A stretch of DNA of 10,111 nucleotides, taken from NCBI GenBank assembly GCA_964424335.1, contig CAYRIY010000115.1, positions 1-10,111 of the forward strand, in the 5' to 3' direction. This DNA comes from CAYRIY01 sp964424335 (GTDB lineage: Bacteria; Bacillota; Limnochordia; DTU080; RSA5). Shown here in pieces: positions 1 to 7,923 of this stretch. The translations under genes and the position numbers were made by a program. Numbering within the stretch: position 1 is the first letter of the stretch; every line of letters starts with the position of its first letter. The notes beneath the pieces are model-generated. The model did not search any database and was not told where the DNA came from. It saw only the letters and a program-made list of their open reading frames with translations.

Positions 1-625
1 TCTCCTTTGCCTTCTCTTCGTCGGTGCTTTGGAGCCGCTTGCGAATGACGAGCCGGTAGCGCGGTTTATCCCACCCCTTCACGGATATCGCCCCATTGGT
101 CGTCGACAACTCAACGTTTGGATCCGATTCAGATAGAACGTCCTCGATCTCGTCCACAAACTCATGCGTCTGGCCGAAACCGACATCCCGCATATGGGAG
201 ATCAATCCCATCAGACCGCTCACGTCGACGAGGCCCTTCTTGCGAATCTCATCACGGATCTCATTGAACGAGTGGCGCAGGTCTTCGGCTACCTCTTTCC
301 AGTTGTCCTTGAGCTCGTCGGTAACCTGAGGAACACCTTTGAGAGCCGACTGCACCGCCTCTTTGATCTGGGTCGCCACATCCGCCGGACGGGGCTTGCG
401 AGCATGATCCTGCTCCTCGGCGGACTCATAGGACTGGGAGCGCTCGCCCTCCTCACTGTGTCCGCGGGAATCGGACCCAGGATCGTCCTCAATGCCCTGG
501 TCAACCTCGGTTCTCGAGCCGGCGCGAGCGTCGTCCCGCAGGGCCTCAAGTAGGGCAGCTCCCTCCTCGGCCGTGATCTTTCCCTCTTCGATCATCTTAA
601 GTATGAACATTCTCTCTTCACTCAT
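1..625 (-). CDS. SHOCT-like / DUF4097 domain protein, C-terminus cut off by the window edge
   Basis: An open frame of 208 codons starts with ATG at 625-623 and runs off the left edge without a stop. A good Shine-Dalgarno (AAAGGGGG) sits 7 nt upstream. Residues 6-30 form a SHOCT-like / YvlB-LiaX N-terminal helical motif (key part EEGKITAEEGAALLEAL). Residues about 34-80 are a polar, acidic linker, and residues about 85-165 are probably helical and charged. From about residue 168 the sequence (VELSTTNGAISVKGWD, then alternating hydrophobics) matches the start of a DUF4097 beta-repeat domain. I see no signal peptide or membrane segment in the visible part, so it is probably cytoplasmic. Relatives include the YvlB/LiaX type of Bacillota, linked in some species to cell-envelope stress; that role is not shown here. 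It lies 39 nt downstream of the DUF2089 gene and is probably co-transcribed. Domain identity is from memory of family patterns; the exact function is unknown. Confidence 0.75.
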   Translation of the reverse strand, partial: MSEERMFILKMIEEGKITAEEGAALLEALRDDARAGSRTEVDQGIEDDPGSDSRGHSEEGERSQSYESAEEQDHARKPRPADVATQIKEAVQSALKGVPQVTDELKDNWKEVAEDLRHSFNEIRDEIRKKGLVDVSGLMGLISHMRDVGFGQTHEFVDEIEDVLSESDPNVELSTTNGAISVKGWDKPRYRLVIRKRLQSTDEEKAKE

Positions 626-664
626 TTTAGGGCCCCCTTTCTCCAATTAAGAAAACGAATCACA

Positions 665-1039
665 TCATTCACCCCTGATTCTCCTTAGTGCCTCTTCGGC
701 CGTAATCTCCCCACGGTCGAGCGCTTCGAGCACTTCCTTGCTATTCACATCGCTTCGCGGCGGGCGCTCCGTCTTGTATCCGAGCGCTTCGACGATGCCG
801 TCCAACTTTGCCCGCACCGTAGGGTACGAGATGCCAAGGACGCGTTCGACCTCACGAATGTTGCCGCGGCTGGTCAAAAAGACTTCGATAAATTGAAGTT
901 GATCGTCGGAGAGCTTGCTGAATCGGTCGAGGGGAAACTCACCCTCGAGCTGCGCTCCGCACGATTCGCACGAAAGTCGGGTGACGCGGAATGCGCCTGT
1001 GCACACGGGACACGTGCCGATCAACCGGCGCTTCACCAT
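665..1039 (-). CDS. DUF2089 family protein: zinc ribbon plus helix-turn-helix, putative transcriptional regulator
   Basis: A 124-residue protein. Residues 10-27 form a zinc ribbon with C10, C13, C24 and C27 (CPVC...CESC). Residues about 46-88 match the DUF2089 helix-turn-helix-like core (LSDDQLQFIEVFL, then SRGNIREVERVLGISYPTVR). Residues 101-122 are a SHOCT-like tail (VLEALDRGEITAEEALRRI). I chose the ATG at 1039-1037 because GGGAGGTG lies 8 nt upstream and because the family usually begins just before the first CxxC. A TTG at 1111 would add 24 residues of uncharacteristic sequence with a poorer ribosome site. DUF2089 proteins are annotated as putative DNA-binding proteins; the target here is unknown. 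The gene heads a two-gene unit with the SHOCT/DUF4097 gene. The repeats upstream of it could be its own operator, which is inference. Confidence 0.87.
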   Translation of the reverse strand: MVKRRLIGTCPVCTGAFRVTRLSCESCGAQLEGEFPLDRFSKLSDDQLQFIEVFLTSRGNIREVERVLGISYPTVRAKLDGIVEALGYKTERPPRSDVNSKEVLEALDRGEITAEEALRRIRGE

Positions 1040-1134
1040 CCAATCAACACCTCCCTCATGTACCCGCTTGGCCAACGTTGCCACTTGCGCCAATCCGGAT
1101 GTCCGCGCCAAGGAATCCCTTGACGTCTTTTCAC

Positions 1135-1163
1135 ATTTTACCCAAGGAGGACAACAAAATCAA
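1135..1163 (-). promoter_or_regulatory. Sigma-70-like promoter for the DUF2089 operon
   Basis: On the minus strand a TTGATT -35 (1158-1163) is followed after exactly 17 nt by a TAAAAT -10 (1135-1140), matching the consensus at 4 of 6 and 5 of 6 positions. Transcription would begin near 1128, giving a leader of about 90 nt to the chosen ATG. A second, weaker candidate lies further upstream: TTGACT (1223-1228), 17 nt, TTAAAA (1200-1205). Both are pattern matches only, in an AT-rich pocket of an otherwise GC-rich region. Confidence 0.5.
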
Positions 1164-1188
1164 TGTCGATATTAACATTTTTAATGTC
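1162..1188 (-). promoter_or_regulatory. Operator-like repeats overlapping the DUF2089 promoter
   Basis: Reading the minus strand, GACATT occurs at 1188-1183 and again at 1167-1162, exactly 21 bp apart (two helical turns), with the inverted copy AATGTT at 1179-1174 between them. The first pair forms a perfect 13-bp palindrome with a 3-nt centre (1175-1187, ACATT-AAA-AATGT). The last copy overlaps the -35 of the proposed promoter. This arrangement is typical of a dimeric regulator's binding site; which protein binds is unknown. Confidence 0.4.
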
Positions 1189-1248
1189 TAGGTTTAACTT
1201 TTTAATTCGAGGTGGGAAGACGAGTCAAAGGCGCCGGTGGGCGCGCCC

Positions 1249-3042
1249 TCAATGGGGCTGATCCGTCTTCGTTGGCCTCCAGGTGTTGTTGGACGGATTG
1301 GAGTCGGCCAGCCACAGATCGGGATCGAGGCGGACTTCGTTTGGGAGGCCGTCGAAATGATAGACCCGCACTTCACCGAGGGGCAGCGCGTCCCGAATTG
1401 AGTCGCCGCTCGGGAACGTGAACGCAATGTCGACATCTCCGGGTTCCGTGACCGCTCCGATGCTCCGCACGGAGACGGAAAGGGCGACGCCTCCTTCCGG
1501 CACCGCCACGGCCACGTCAACGTTCAGTTCGTAGTCGAGCGATCGGTTTGACCGGATCCACGTATTGAAAAACGTCGAAAGGTTGCCGCCGACACCTTGC
1601 AAAGCCACCGGGTCGCTCCAGCCGCGCTGCGGAGCTTTAACGCTTGCTTCGGAGGATCCAGACTGGTCGAGGGATGATGCGGACGCATGGCGAACCACGG
1701 TGGCCTCGAAATCTCGGCCTGCAATATGCGTCCCGCCGTGCTCGTCTAAAAACGCGCGAACGGCCGCAAAGAAGCGCTCGGTTCCTAAGCGACGATGAAG
1801 CATGCGAAAGACCAACGGGCTCTTCGTGTACATCCACGGCGCATCGTCATCGAACATCTCGATTGCGCCGATTGCACGCCGGGGCGTCCCGGCCGTGAAC
1901 GGCTCGTATGCACGGCGCTCAAATAGGTCGCGAGCAATCTCGGAGCCTTGAGCATCGGCAAGGGCGAGGTATCCTAGGTACTCTGCGAGCCCCTCGGACA
2001 GCCACGCGCCCCCGATCAGGCGGATGCCGACCGTGCTGCCGATCCACTTGTGAGCGGCCTCGTGCGCCGCAAACAGCGCCAGGCCGTCGCGCCCTTCGAT
2101 GCGCGCTTCGCTCAAGTCGCCTCCGTAGACGAGGTTTGAGAGGCCGGCGTACGAGGTGGCCCAGGGAAACGGGACTTCGACGACACGAAACTCATTGATG
2201 GGCGGTGCGCCCAGCCGCTCCGCGAGGAAGCGCACCGCTCTTGCGGTCGCAAGGCCCACTTGCTGGGCTGTCGAGCCCACCCCTCGCGGCCGCCAAACCT
2301 CGACCTTGTACTCGTCGAACACGACCATCGATTCGTTGCCGAATCGACCGACCCCAAGGCCCATGCCGTTTACCGGGACGCTCGTTCGATACTGATGGAG
2401 CGCCCATCCCTCGAGGTCATCCGATGCGAAGCGAGCGGCCCCTGCATACTGATCCGCCGGCGACTCAAGCACGCTTGTCCCTTCCGCGAACGCCAAGTAC
2501 CCTTGAGGACTGAGAATCGTGACATCCGCGGTGAAGAAACTCTCTTCGGGCATGTGCGGATACCAAATGGACGCATAGCCGATGTAGAAGTAGTTGTGAT
2601 CGACAAACGGATTGATGAATTGAACGGTCGACGAGTCGATCGTCCATTCAAACCGCAGCGTGAAGGTCTCATCGCCGGGCGCGCGCGGCAGGTCGATCTT
2701 GTAAATATGAAAAGGCAACGCCCCGATCGCAATCGTGCGATAAAACTTGACGGGTTCGTCCGAGTCCGGGATCGTGACGCGATCCAGCCGAGCGTCTTTG
2801 CCGAGCAAAATATGGAGCTGCCTCGATCTCGCGGATTTGAACGTGATGTCGTCGGAGAACTTGGCACTCCACCTTGGGGGATCGATCCGAGCAGTGAGGT
2901 CGTGGTGGAGAATGTCGGCTCGATCGAGCCACCCAAGCATCGTATAACCGATGGAGGCCAGCGAGGCCTCGGCCCGCTGGTGTGCACTGGCGGCCAGCCC
3001 AAGCGCAACAATCGTGATCAATACGACCAGGCGCTTCATCAT
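1249..3042 (-). CDS. Secreted M1-like (gluzincin) zinc metallopeptidase homologue
   Basis: A 597-residue protein. The N-terminus (MMKR, hydrophobic 5-20, ASA or AEA cleavage options at 20 or 26) looks like a Sec signal peptide with no lipobox, so an extracytoplasmic protein is likely. Residues about 45-250 resemble the N-terminal beta domain of M1 peptidases. The catalytic zinc motif HEAAH is at 327-331, followed after exactly 18 residues by the third ligand E350 (HExxH-x18-E). Y405 in YTKSPLVFRML fits the catalytic tyrosine. The segment expected to be GxMEN reads AGLSN (299-303), lacking the glutamate that binds a substrate N-terminus, so aminopeptidase activity is doubtful. Residues about 505-580 look like a C-terminal beta-sandwich. 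The start overlaps the uvrC stop (ATGATG, 4-nt overlap), suggesting translational coupling. The substrate is unknown. M1 superfamily membership is fairly sure; activity is inferred. Confidence 0.82.
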   Translation of the reverse strand: MMKRLVVLITIVALGLAASAHQRAEASLASIGYTMLGWLDRADILHHDLTARIDPPRWSAKFSDDITFKSARSRQLHILLGKDARLDRVTIPDSDEPVKFYRTIAIGALPFHIYKIDLPRAPGDETFTLRFEWTIDSSTVQFINPFVDHNYFYIGYASIWYPHMPEESFFTADVTILSPQGYLAFAEGTSVLESPADQYAGAARFASDDLEGWALHQYRTSVPVNGMGLGVGRFGNESMVVFDEYKVEVWRPRGVGSTAQQVGLATARAVRFLAERLGAPPINEFRVVEVPFPWATSYAGLSNLVYGGDLSEARIEGRDGLALFAAHEAAHKWIGSTVGIRLIGGAWLSEGLAEYLGYLALADAQGSEIARDLFERRAYEPFTAGTPRRAIGAIEMFDDDAPWMYTKSPLVFRMLHRRLGTERFFAAVRAFLDEHGGTHIAGRDFEATVVRHASASSLDQSGSSEASVKAPQRGWSDPVALQGVGGNLSTFFNTWIRSNRSLDYELNVDVAVAVPEGGVALSVSVRSIGAVTEPGDVDIAFTFPSGDSIRDALPLGEVRVYHFDGLPNEVRLDPDLWLADSNPSNNTWRPTKTDQPH

Positions 3043-4958
3043 CCCGAAGCCGGCTCCGTCATGAATTGATAAATTCGCTCGGCGACCTCTTCCGGCATGC
3101 CCGGCACCGACTTCAACTCCTCGAGCGTCGCTTCACGGATGCCTTTTACAGAACCAAACCTTTTGAGCAGGCTCTTCTTTCGTTTTGGCCCGACGCCCTC
3201 GATCGAATCGAGCACGGAGCGAGACTGCTCCTTCGATCGGAGGCTTCGGTGATACGTCAGGGCAAAGCGGTGCGCCTCATCGCGAATCTGTTGCAGGAGT
3301 TGAAGCGCCTCGGAGTCCTTGTCGAGGAGCATCGGATCGGGCGCGTCCTCAAGGAAGATCTCTTCGAGCCTCTTGGCAAGCCCGATGGTGGGAATGTCCT
3401 CGAGGTTGAGCTCGCGCATCGCGTCGCGGGCCGCCGAGAGCTGCCCTTTGCCGCCGTCGATCAGCACGAGGTCGGGAAAGTCGGCAAACTTGGCCTTCCC
3501 CTTTGCCGCCTCGCGCTCTTCCTCTGACAGATCCGCCAGCGAGTTACGTTCTTTGAGGCCGTTGGTAAAGCGCCTCGAGATCACCTGATGCATGGCGGCA
3601 AAGTCGTTTGGCCCTTCGAGGTCCCGAATTCGAAAACGGCGGTACTCTTTGTTGGCTGGCACTCCGTCGATCAACACGACCATCGAGGCGACCATGTTGC
3701 TGCCTTGCGTGTTGGAAATGTCGTACGCTTCGATGCGCCTTGGGAGGCGCTCGAGGCCGAACGCCTCCTGCAACTGGGCCAAACCTTCTTCCACTCGTTC
3801 CAAGCGCCTCGAACGCTTCGCTTCACGCTCACCCAACACGAGCGCGGCGTTGTGCGCCACCATCTCGACGAGCCGCCTTTTCTCCCCTCTCTGGGGAACG
3901 CGCAAGGACACCTTGCTCCCCCGCCGCTCGGAGAGCCAATCGGCGAGCAACGCTTCGTCCTCGGGCTGCGTGGGCATCAAGATCTCTTTGGGGACAAATG
4001 ATGCGTCCGCGTAATACTGCTTGAGAAACGCCGCAAGCGCTTCGTCGTCCGGCGTATGCTCCGCCACGTCCAAAAAGAAGTGCTCACGGCCAGTCAACTT
4101 GCCGTCGCGAATGAAAAACACCTGTACGCAAACCGTCTCTCCCGCGCTTGCCATCCCGATGACGTCCTGGTCGAGCATCGTGGTTGAGACGACCTTTTGC
4201 CGTTCGACGACCTTTTCCAAGGCCAACATCTGATCCCTCAGCCTTGCGGCCTGCTCAAACTGGAGCTTCTCCGCCGCGCGCTCCATCTTGGCTTTGAGCT
4301 CAGGAATAAGTCGGTGTTGACGCCCCTCGAGAAAGAGGCAGACTTCGTCGATGAGTTTGTCGTATTCCTCTCTTGACTGGAGTCCGGCGCAAGGCGCCCC
4401 ACACCGCCCGATGTGGTAGAGGAGACATGGGCGATAGTCGAGGTCGCCCGAGAGGTCGAGCGAGCAAGTCCGGATCGGAAAGAGCTTGCGCAAAAACTGA
4501 AGCGTGTCACGCACCGCTCTCGTGTTGGTGTACGGCCCAAAGTACCGCCCGTCGCGCCCTTGCCTGCGAACGACCGTCACCCTCGGAAAGGGCTCTGCCG
4601 TCACCTTGAGGTACGGGTAGGCCTTGTCGTCCTTGAGCCGGACGTTGTACCACGGCGACTCTTTTTTGATCAGGTTGCTCTCGAGGATCAGCGCCTCAAC
4701 CTCCGAGTCCGTCACGATGAACTCGAGGTCGTGGATGTTTTCGACGAGCGCTTTGACCTTGGGCGAGACAAAGCGGCCCTGCCTTTGGAAGTACGAGCGG
4801 ACGCGGTCCCGCAACGAGACCGCCTTGCCGACGTAGATCACCTTTCCCTCGGCGTCTTTGAAAAGGTAGACGCCGGGCTTGGTCGGCAACGCCTTCGCCT
4901 TCTCTTGAGGGGTCATTGGATGTACTTGCTCCAACTGATCCATGCTCATGTCTACCAT
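3039..4958 (-). CDS. uvrC: UvrC, excinuclease ABC subunit C
   Basis: UvrC is the nuclease of nucleotide excision repair: bound to the UvrB-DNA complex it cuts 3' and then 5' of the lesion. The 639-residue protein has every expected domain. The GIY-YIG nuclease is at about 27-105 (GVYLF, IYVGKA, then ESNLIK and LKDDKAYPY), which makes the 3' cut. A cysteine-rich patch lies at 165-190. The UVR motif that contacts UvrB is at about 220-250 (KLQFEQAARLRDQ). The RNase H-like 5' nuclease carries D413 (YDISNTQGS), D501 (LIDGGKGQL) and H563, fitting the DDH triad. The tandem helix-hairpin-helix is at about 582-633. The start is uncertain: four in-frame ATGs lie close together (4958, 4949, 4943, 4916). 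The last, with GGAG 12 nt upstream, gives the N-terminal length most usual for the family. It lies 63 nt after uvrA and overlaps the peptidase gene by 4 nt. Confidence 0.97.
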   Translation of the reverse strand: MVDMSMDQLEQVHPMTPQEKAKALPTKPGVYLFKDAEGKVIYVGKAVSLRDRVRSYFQRQGRFVSPKVKALVENIHDLEFIVTDSEVEALILESNLIKKESPWYNVRLKDDKAYPYLKVTAEPFPRVTVVRRQGRDGRYFGPYTNTRAVRDTLQFLRKLFPIRTCSLDLSGDLDYRPCLLYHIGRCGAPCAGLQSREEYDKLIDEVCLFLEGRQHRLIPELKAKMERAAEKLQFEQAARLRDQMLALEKVVERQKVVSTTMLDQDVIGMASAGETVCVQVFFIRDGKLTGREHFFLDVAEHTPDDEALAAFLKQYYADASFVPKEILMPTQPEDEALLADWLSERRGSKVSLRVPQRGEKRRLVEMVAHNAALVLGEREAKRSRRLERVEEGLAQLQEAFGLERLPRRIEAYDISNTQGSNMVASMVVLIDGVPANKEYRRFRIRDLEGPNDFAAMHQVISRRFTNGLKERNSLADLSEEEREAAKGKAKFADFPDLVLIDGGKGQLSAARDAMRELNLEDIPTIGLAKRLEEIFLEDAPDPMLLDKDSEALQLLQQIRDEAHRFALTYHRSLRSKEQSRSVLDSIEGVGPKRKKSLLKRFGSVKGIREATLEELKSVPGMPEEVAERIYQFMTEPASG

Positions 4959-5021
4959 GATAGCAGGTGTCGACGGACTGCGCTACTCGCCGAGGCCCCC
5001 GCCATTAACTGGGGTCTTCGA

Positions 5022-7916
5022 TCACAATGCAGCCGGCGCTGAATTTACACTTTCGCTGAACGGCACGCTGCGAGACGGCGCCGGCGTGCCGTTTCCTTGT
5101 CCGCCAAATAGGAGCGGCCGCAAGTACTGGCCCGTGTAGGAGCCCTCCACCTCCGCCACCTCTTCCGGGGTGCCGACCGCCACGACCCGCCCGCCTTTGT
5201 CTCCTCCCTCGGGACCTAGATCGATGACGTAGTCGGCCGTCTTGATCACGTCGAGGTTGTGCTCGATGACAAGGACGCTATCGCCCGCATCGACCAGTCG
5301 CCCCAACACCTCGAGCAGCTTTTGGATGTCGGCGGCATGGAGCCCGGTTGTCGGCTCGTCCAAGATGTAGAGCGTCTTCCCATTGCTTCGCCGTGCGAGC
5401 TCCGTCGCGAGTTTGACTCGCTGCGCCTCGCCACCGGAGAGCTGAGTCGCAGGTTGGCCCAGCTTGACGTAGCCGAGCCCCACGTCGTTCAACGTGTCGA
5501 GCTTGCGATGCACCTTCGGGATCGCCTTGAAAAACTCAACGGCCTCTTCGACCGTCATTTCAAGCACGTCGGCGATCGTCTTATCCTTGTAGCGGATCTC
5601 CAGGGTCTCCCTGTTGTACCGCTTGCCCTTGCACACCTCGCACGGGACATACACGTCTGGCAGAAAGTGCATTTCGATCTTGATGATGCCGTCGCCCTTG
5701 CAGGCTTCGCAGCGGCCGCCCTTGACGTTGAAACTGAATCGGCCGGCCTTGTACCCGCGCATCTTGGCATCGGGCGTTTGGGCGAAGATCTCCCGAATGC
5801 CGTCGAACGCCCCGGTGTACGTGGCCGGATTGGAACGCGGCGTCCTCCCGATCGGAGACTGATCGATGTCGATCACTTTTTCGAGAAGTTCGATGCCGAG
5901 TATGTCGTCGTGCTGACCCGGCCGCACATGGGCGCCGTGGAGCTCGTGCAGCAGCCGATTGCGCAGAATCTCGTTCACCAAAGTGCTCTTTCCCGAACCG
6001 GAAACCCCGGTGACGCAGACGAAGACGCCGAGCGGAATGGAGACGTCGATTCCCTGTAGGTTGTTCTCCCGGGCGCCCACGACCTTGAGCCAGTTGCCGT
6101 TCGGCTTTCTGCGCACCGAAGGCACCTCGATGCGCCTCCGCCCGCTCAAAAACTCGCCCGTGATCGAACCGGGAGCCGCCATTACCTCATCGACCGTGCC
6201 GGCGGCGACAATCTTGCCGCCGTGCGCCCCGGCGCCGGGACCGATGTCCACGATGAAATCGGCCTCGCGCATCGTCTCCTCGTCGTGTTCGACGACGATC
6301 AGCGTGTTGCCGAGGTCGCGCAGCCCTTTGAGCGTATCGAGGAGTTTGCGGTTGTCTCGCTGGTGCAGGCCGATGCTCGGCTCATCGAGGATGTAGAGGA
6401 CGCCGACCAGGGACGAGCCGATCTGCGTCGCAAGCCGAATCCGCTGGGCCTCTCCGCCGGAGAGCGTACCCGCCGCCCGGTCCAACGTAAGGTAGTCGAG
6501 CCCCACATTGACCAGGAAGCCAAGGCGCGCGCGCACCTCTTTTAGCACCTCTTTGGCGATGATCATCTCTCGCTCGCTGAGCTCTAGATCGCCGAAAAAC
6601 TGCAGCGCGTCGCGCACCGAGAGCGCGGAAACCTCCATAATATTCAACCCACCGACCGTCACCCCGAGCGTCTCGGGCCTCAGGCGCTTGCCGTTGCAAT
6701 CAAGGCAAGGGCGGGTGCTCATATACTGCTCCACTTCGCTTCTCGCCCAGTCGGACTGCGACTCTCGATAGCGCCGTTCGAGGTGGGCGACGATCCCTTC
6801 GTATGGCGCCGTGAACGTGCGGACGCGCCCGCGCTGGTTTTGATAGTCAAAGCTCACTTCGCCGTCTGCGCCGTATAACAGAACCTGGCGCATTTCCTCG
6901 CTCAATGCGCCGAGGGGGACATCGGGATCGATGCCGTACTTGCGGCAGACGCCGGACAGCAACCCTTCGAGCCAGCGGCTGTTGCTGTTGGCCCACGGAA
7001 TGATGCCCCCGTCCCGCAACGATCGCCTCAGGTCGAGCACGAGCCCGGGATCGATCTCCATCTTGGTTCCCAAGCCGTCGCAGGACGGACAGGCGCCGTA
7101 CGGCGCGTTGAACGAGAACATGCGCGGCGAAAGCTCCTCAAAGCTCACGCCGCACTCAACGCAGGCAAACCGCTCGGAGAACAGCATATCCTCGCCCTCG
7201 AGGACGTTGACGAGCACGACGCCTTCCGCACGTTCGAGCGCCGTCTCGATCGAATCGGCGAGCCGGCCGGCGACGCCGTCGCGCACGACGATCCGGTCGA
7301 CGACGACCGAGATGTCGTGCTTTTTGTTTTTGTCGAGATCGATCGCCTCGTCGACCTCGCGCATCTCGCCGTCGACCACCACACGGACAAACCCGTCCTT
7401 GCGGATCTCTTCGAGAAGTTTTTTGAACTCGCCCTTGCGGCCGCGCACGACCGGGGCCAATATCTGCACCCGCGTTCCCTCGCCCAAGGCCATGACCTGG
7501 TCGACCATCTGCTGCACGGTCTGCTGCGCGATCGGGCGTCCGCACTTGTGACAGTGCGGCTGGCCGATCCGGGCATAAAGCAACCTCAGGTAGTCGTAAA
7601 TCTCGGTCACCGTGCCCACGGTCGAACGGGGGTTTCTGCTCGTCGTCTTTTGATCGATCGAGATGGCCGGTGAGAGCCCTTCGATGAAATCGACGTCGGG
7701 TTTGTCCATCTGTCCCAAAAACTGGCGCGCATAAGCAGAAAGCGACTCCACATACCGCCGCTGTCCCTCGGCGTATATCGTGTCGAATGCCAAGGACGAC
7801 TTACCCGAGCCCGAGAGCCCGGTCAGCACGGTCAACGTCTCCCTAGGGATTTCGACGTTGACGTCCTTGAGGTTGTGTTGCCTCGCCCCTTGAATCACGA
7901 TCCGGTCTTTTGCCAC
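5022..7916 (-). CDS. uvrA: UvrA, excinuclease ABC subunit A (damage-sensing ATPase)
   Basis: UvrA dimers scan DNA for bulky lesions and load UvrB. The 964-residue protein has the full double ABC layout. Walker A sites are at 33-41 (GLSGSGKSS) and 637-645 (GVSGSGKST), signatures LSGGEAQR at 485-492 and 826-833, and Walker B motifs ILDEPS at 509-514 and ILDEPT at 851-856. Cysteine pairs at 122/125 with 404/407, 252/255 with 276/279, and 736/739 with 759/762 supply the zinc modules. The last has C-x2-C-x19-C-x2-C spacing. I chose the GTG at 7916-7914 because the family begins right there (VAKDRIVIQGARQHNL) and because GGGGTGA, which includes the uvrB stop, lies 7 nt upstream. Longer readings extend into uvrB with nonsense sequence. 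The C-terminal 28 residues are a Gly/Pro/Ser-rich, probably disordered tail. No key residue is missing. Confidence 0.98.
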   Translation of the reverse strand: MAKDRIVIQGARQHNLKDVNVEIPRETLTVLTGLSGSGKSSLAFDTIYAEGQRRYVESLSAYARQFLGQMDKPDVDFIEGLSPAISIDQKTTSRNPRSTVGTVTEIYDYLRLLYARIGQPHCHKCGRPIAQQTVQQMVDQVMALGEGTRVQILAPVVRGRKGEFKKLLEEIRKDGFVRVVVDGEMREVDEAIDLDKNKKHDISVVVDRIVVRDGVAGRLADSIETALERAEGVVLVNVLEGEDMLFSERFACVECGVSFEELSPRMFSFNAPYGACPSCDGLGTKMEIDPGLVLDLRRSLRDGGIIPWANSNSRWLEGLLSGVCRKYGIDPDVPLGALSEEMRQVLLYGADGEVSFDYQNQRGRVRTFTAPYEGIVAHLERRYRESQSDWARSEVEQYMSTRPCLDCNGKRLRPETLGVTVGGLNIMEVSALSVRDALQFFGDLELSEREMIIAKEVLKEVRARLGFLVNVGLDYLTLDRAAGTLSGGEAQRIRLATQIGSSLVGVLYILDEPSIGLHQRDNRKLLDTLKGLRDLGNTLIVVEHDEETMREADFIVDIGPGAGAHGGKIVAAGTVDEVMAAPGSITGEFLSGRRRIEVPSVRRKPNGNWLKVVGARENNLQGIDVSIPLGVFVCVTGVSGSGKSTLVNEILRNRLLHELHGAHVRPGQHDDILGIELLEKVIDIDQSPIGRTPRSNPATYTGAFDGIREIFAQTPDAKMRGYKAGRFSFNVKGGRCEACKGDGIIKIEMHFLPDVYVPCEVCKGKRYNRETLEIRYKDKTIADVLEMTVEEAVEFFKAIPKVHRKLDTLNDVGLGYVKLGQPATQLSGGEAQRVKLATELARRSNGKTLYILDEPTTGLHAADIQKLLEVLGRLVDAGDSVLVIEHNLDVIKTADYVIDLGPEGGDKGGRVVAVGTPEEVAEVEGSYTGQYLRPLLFGGQGNGTPAPSRSVPFSESVNSAPAAL

Positions 7917-7923
7917 GTGCCGG

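Noticed and set aside
289..549. Arginine-rich minus-strand frame of 86 codons
   Set aside because: Out-of-frame shadow of the SHOCT/DUF4097 gene, with no family pattern.
164..553. Plus-strand frame with a hydrophobic, membrane-like stretch
   Set aside because: It lies antisense to the SHOCT/DUF4097 gene, which has a strong ribosome site, recognisable motifs and 208 open codons; the hydrophobic run is a by-product of the acidic/Ser-rich linker on the other strand.
1040..1111. Earlier TTG start for the DUF2089 gene
   Set aside because: Its ribosome site is weak and too close, the extra 24 residues do not fit the family, and the ATG at 1039 has GGGAGGTG at ideal distance.
1230..1247. GC-rich hairpin after the peptidase gene as an intrinsic terminator
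   Set aside because: The stem is only 5 bp (GGCGC/GCGCC) with an 8-nt loop and only three T follow, which is too weak to call.
4959..5021. Terminator between uvrA and uvrC
   Set aside because: Only a 4-bp CCCC/GGGG pairing with a long loop and no T-run; it does not argue against a single operon.
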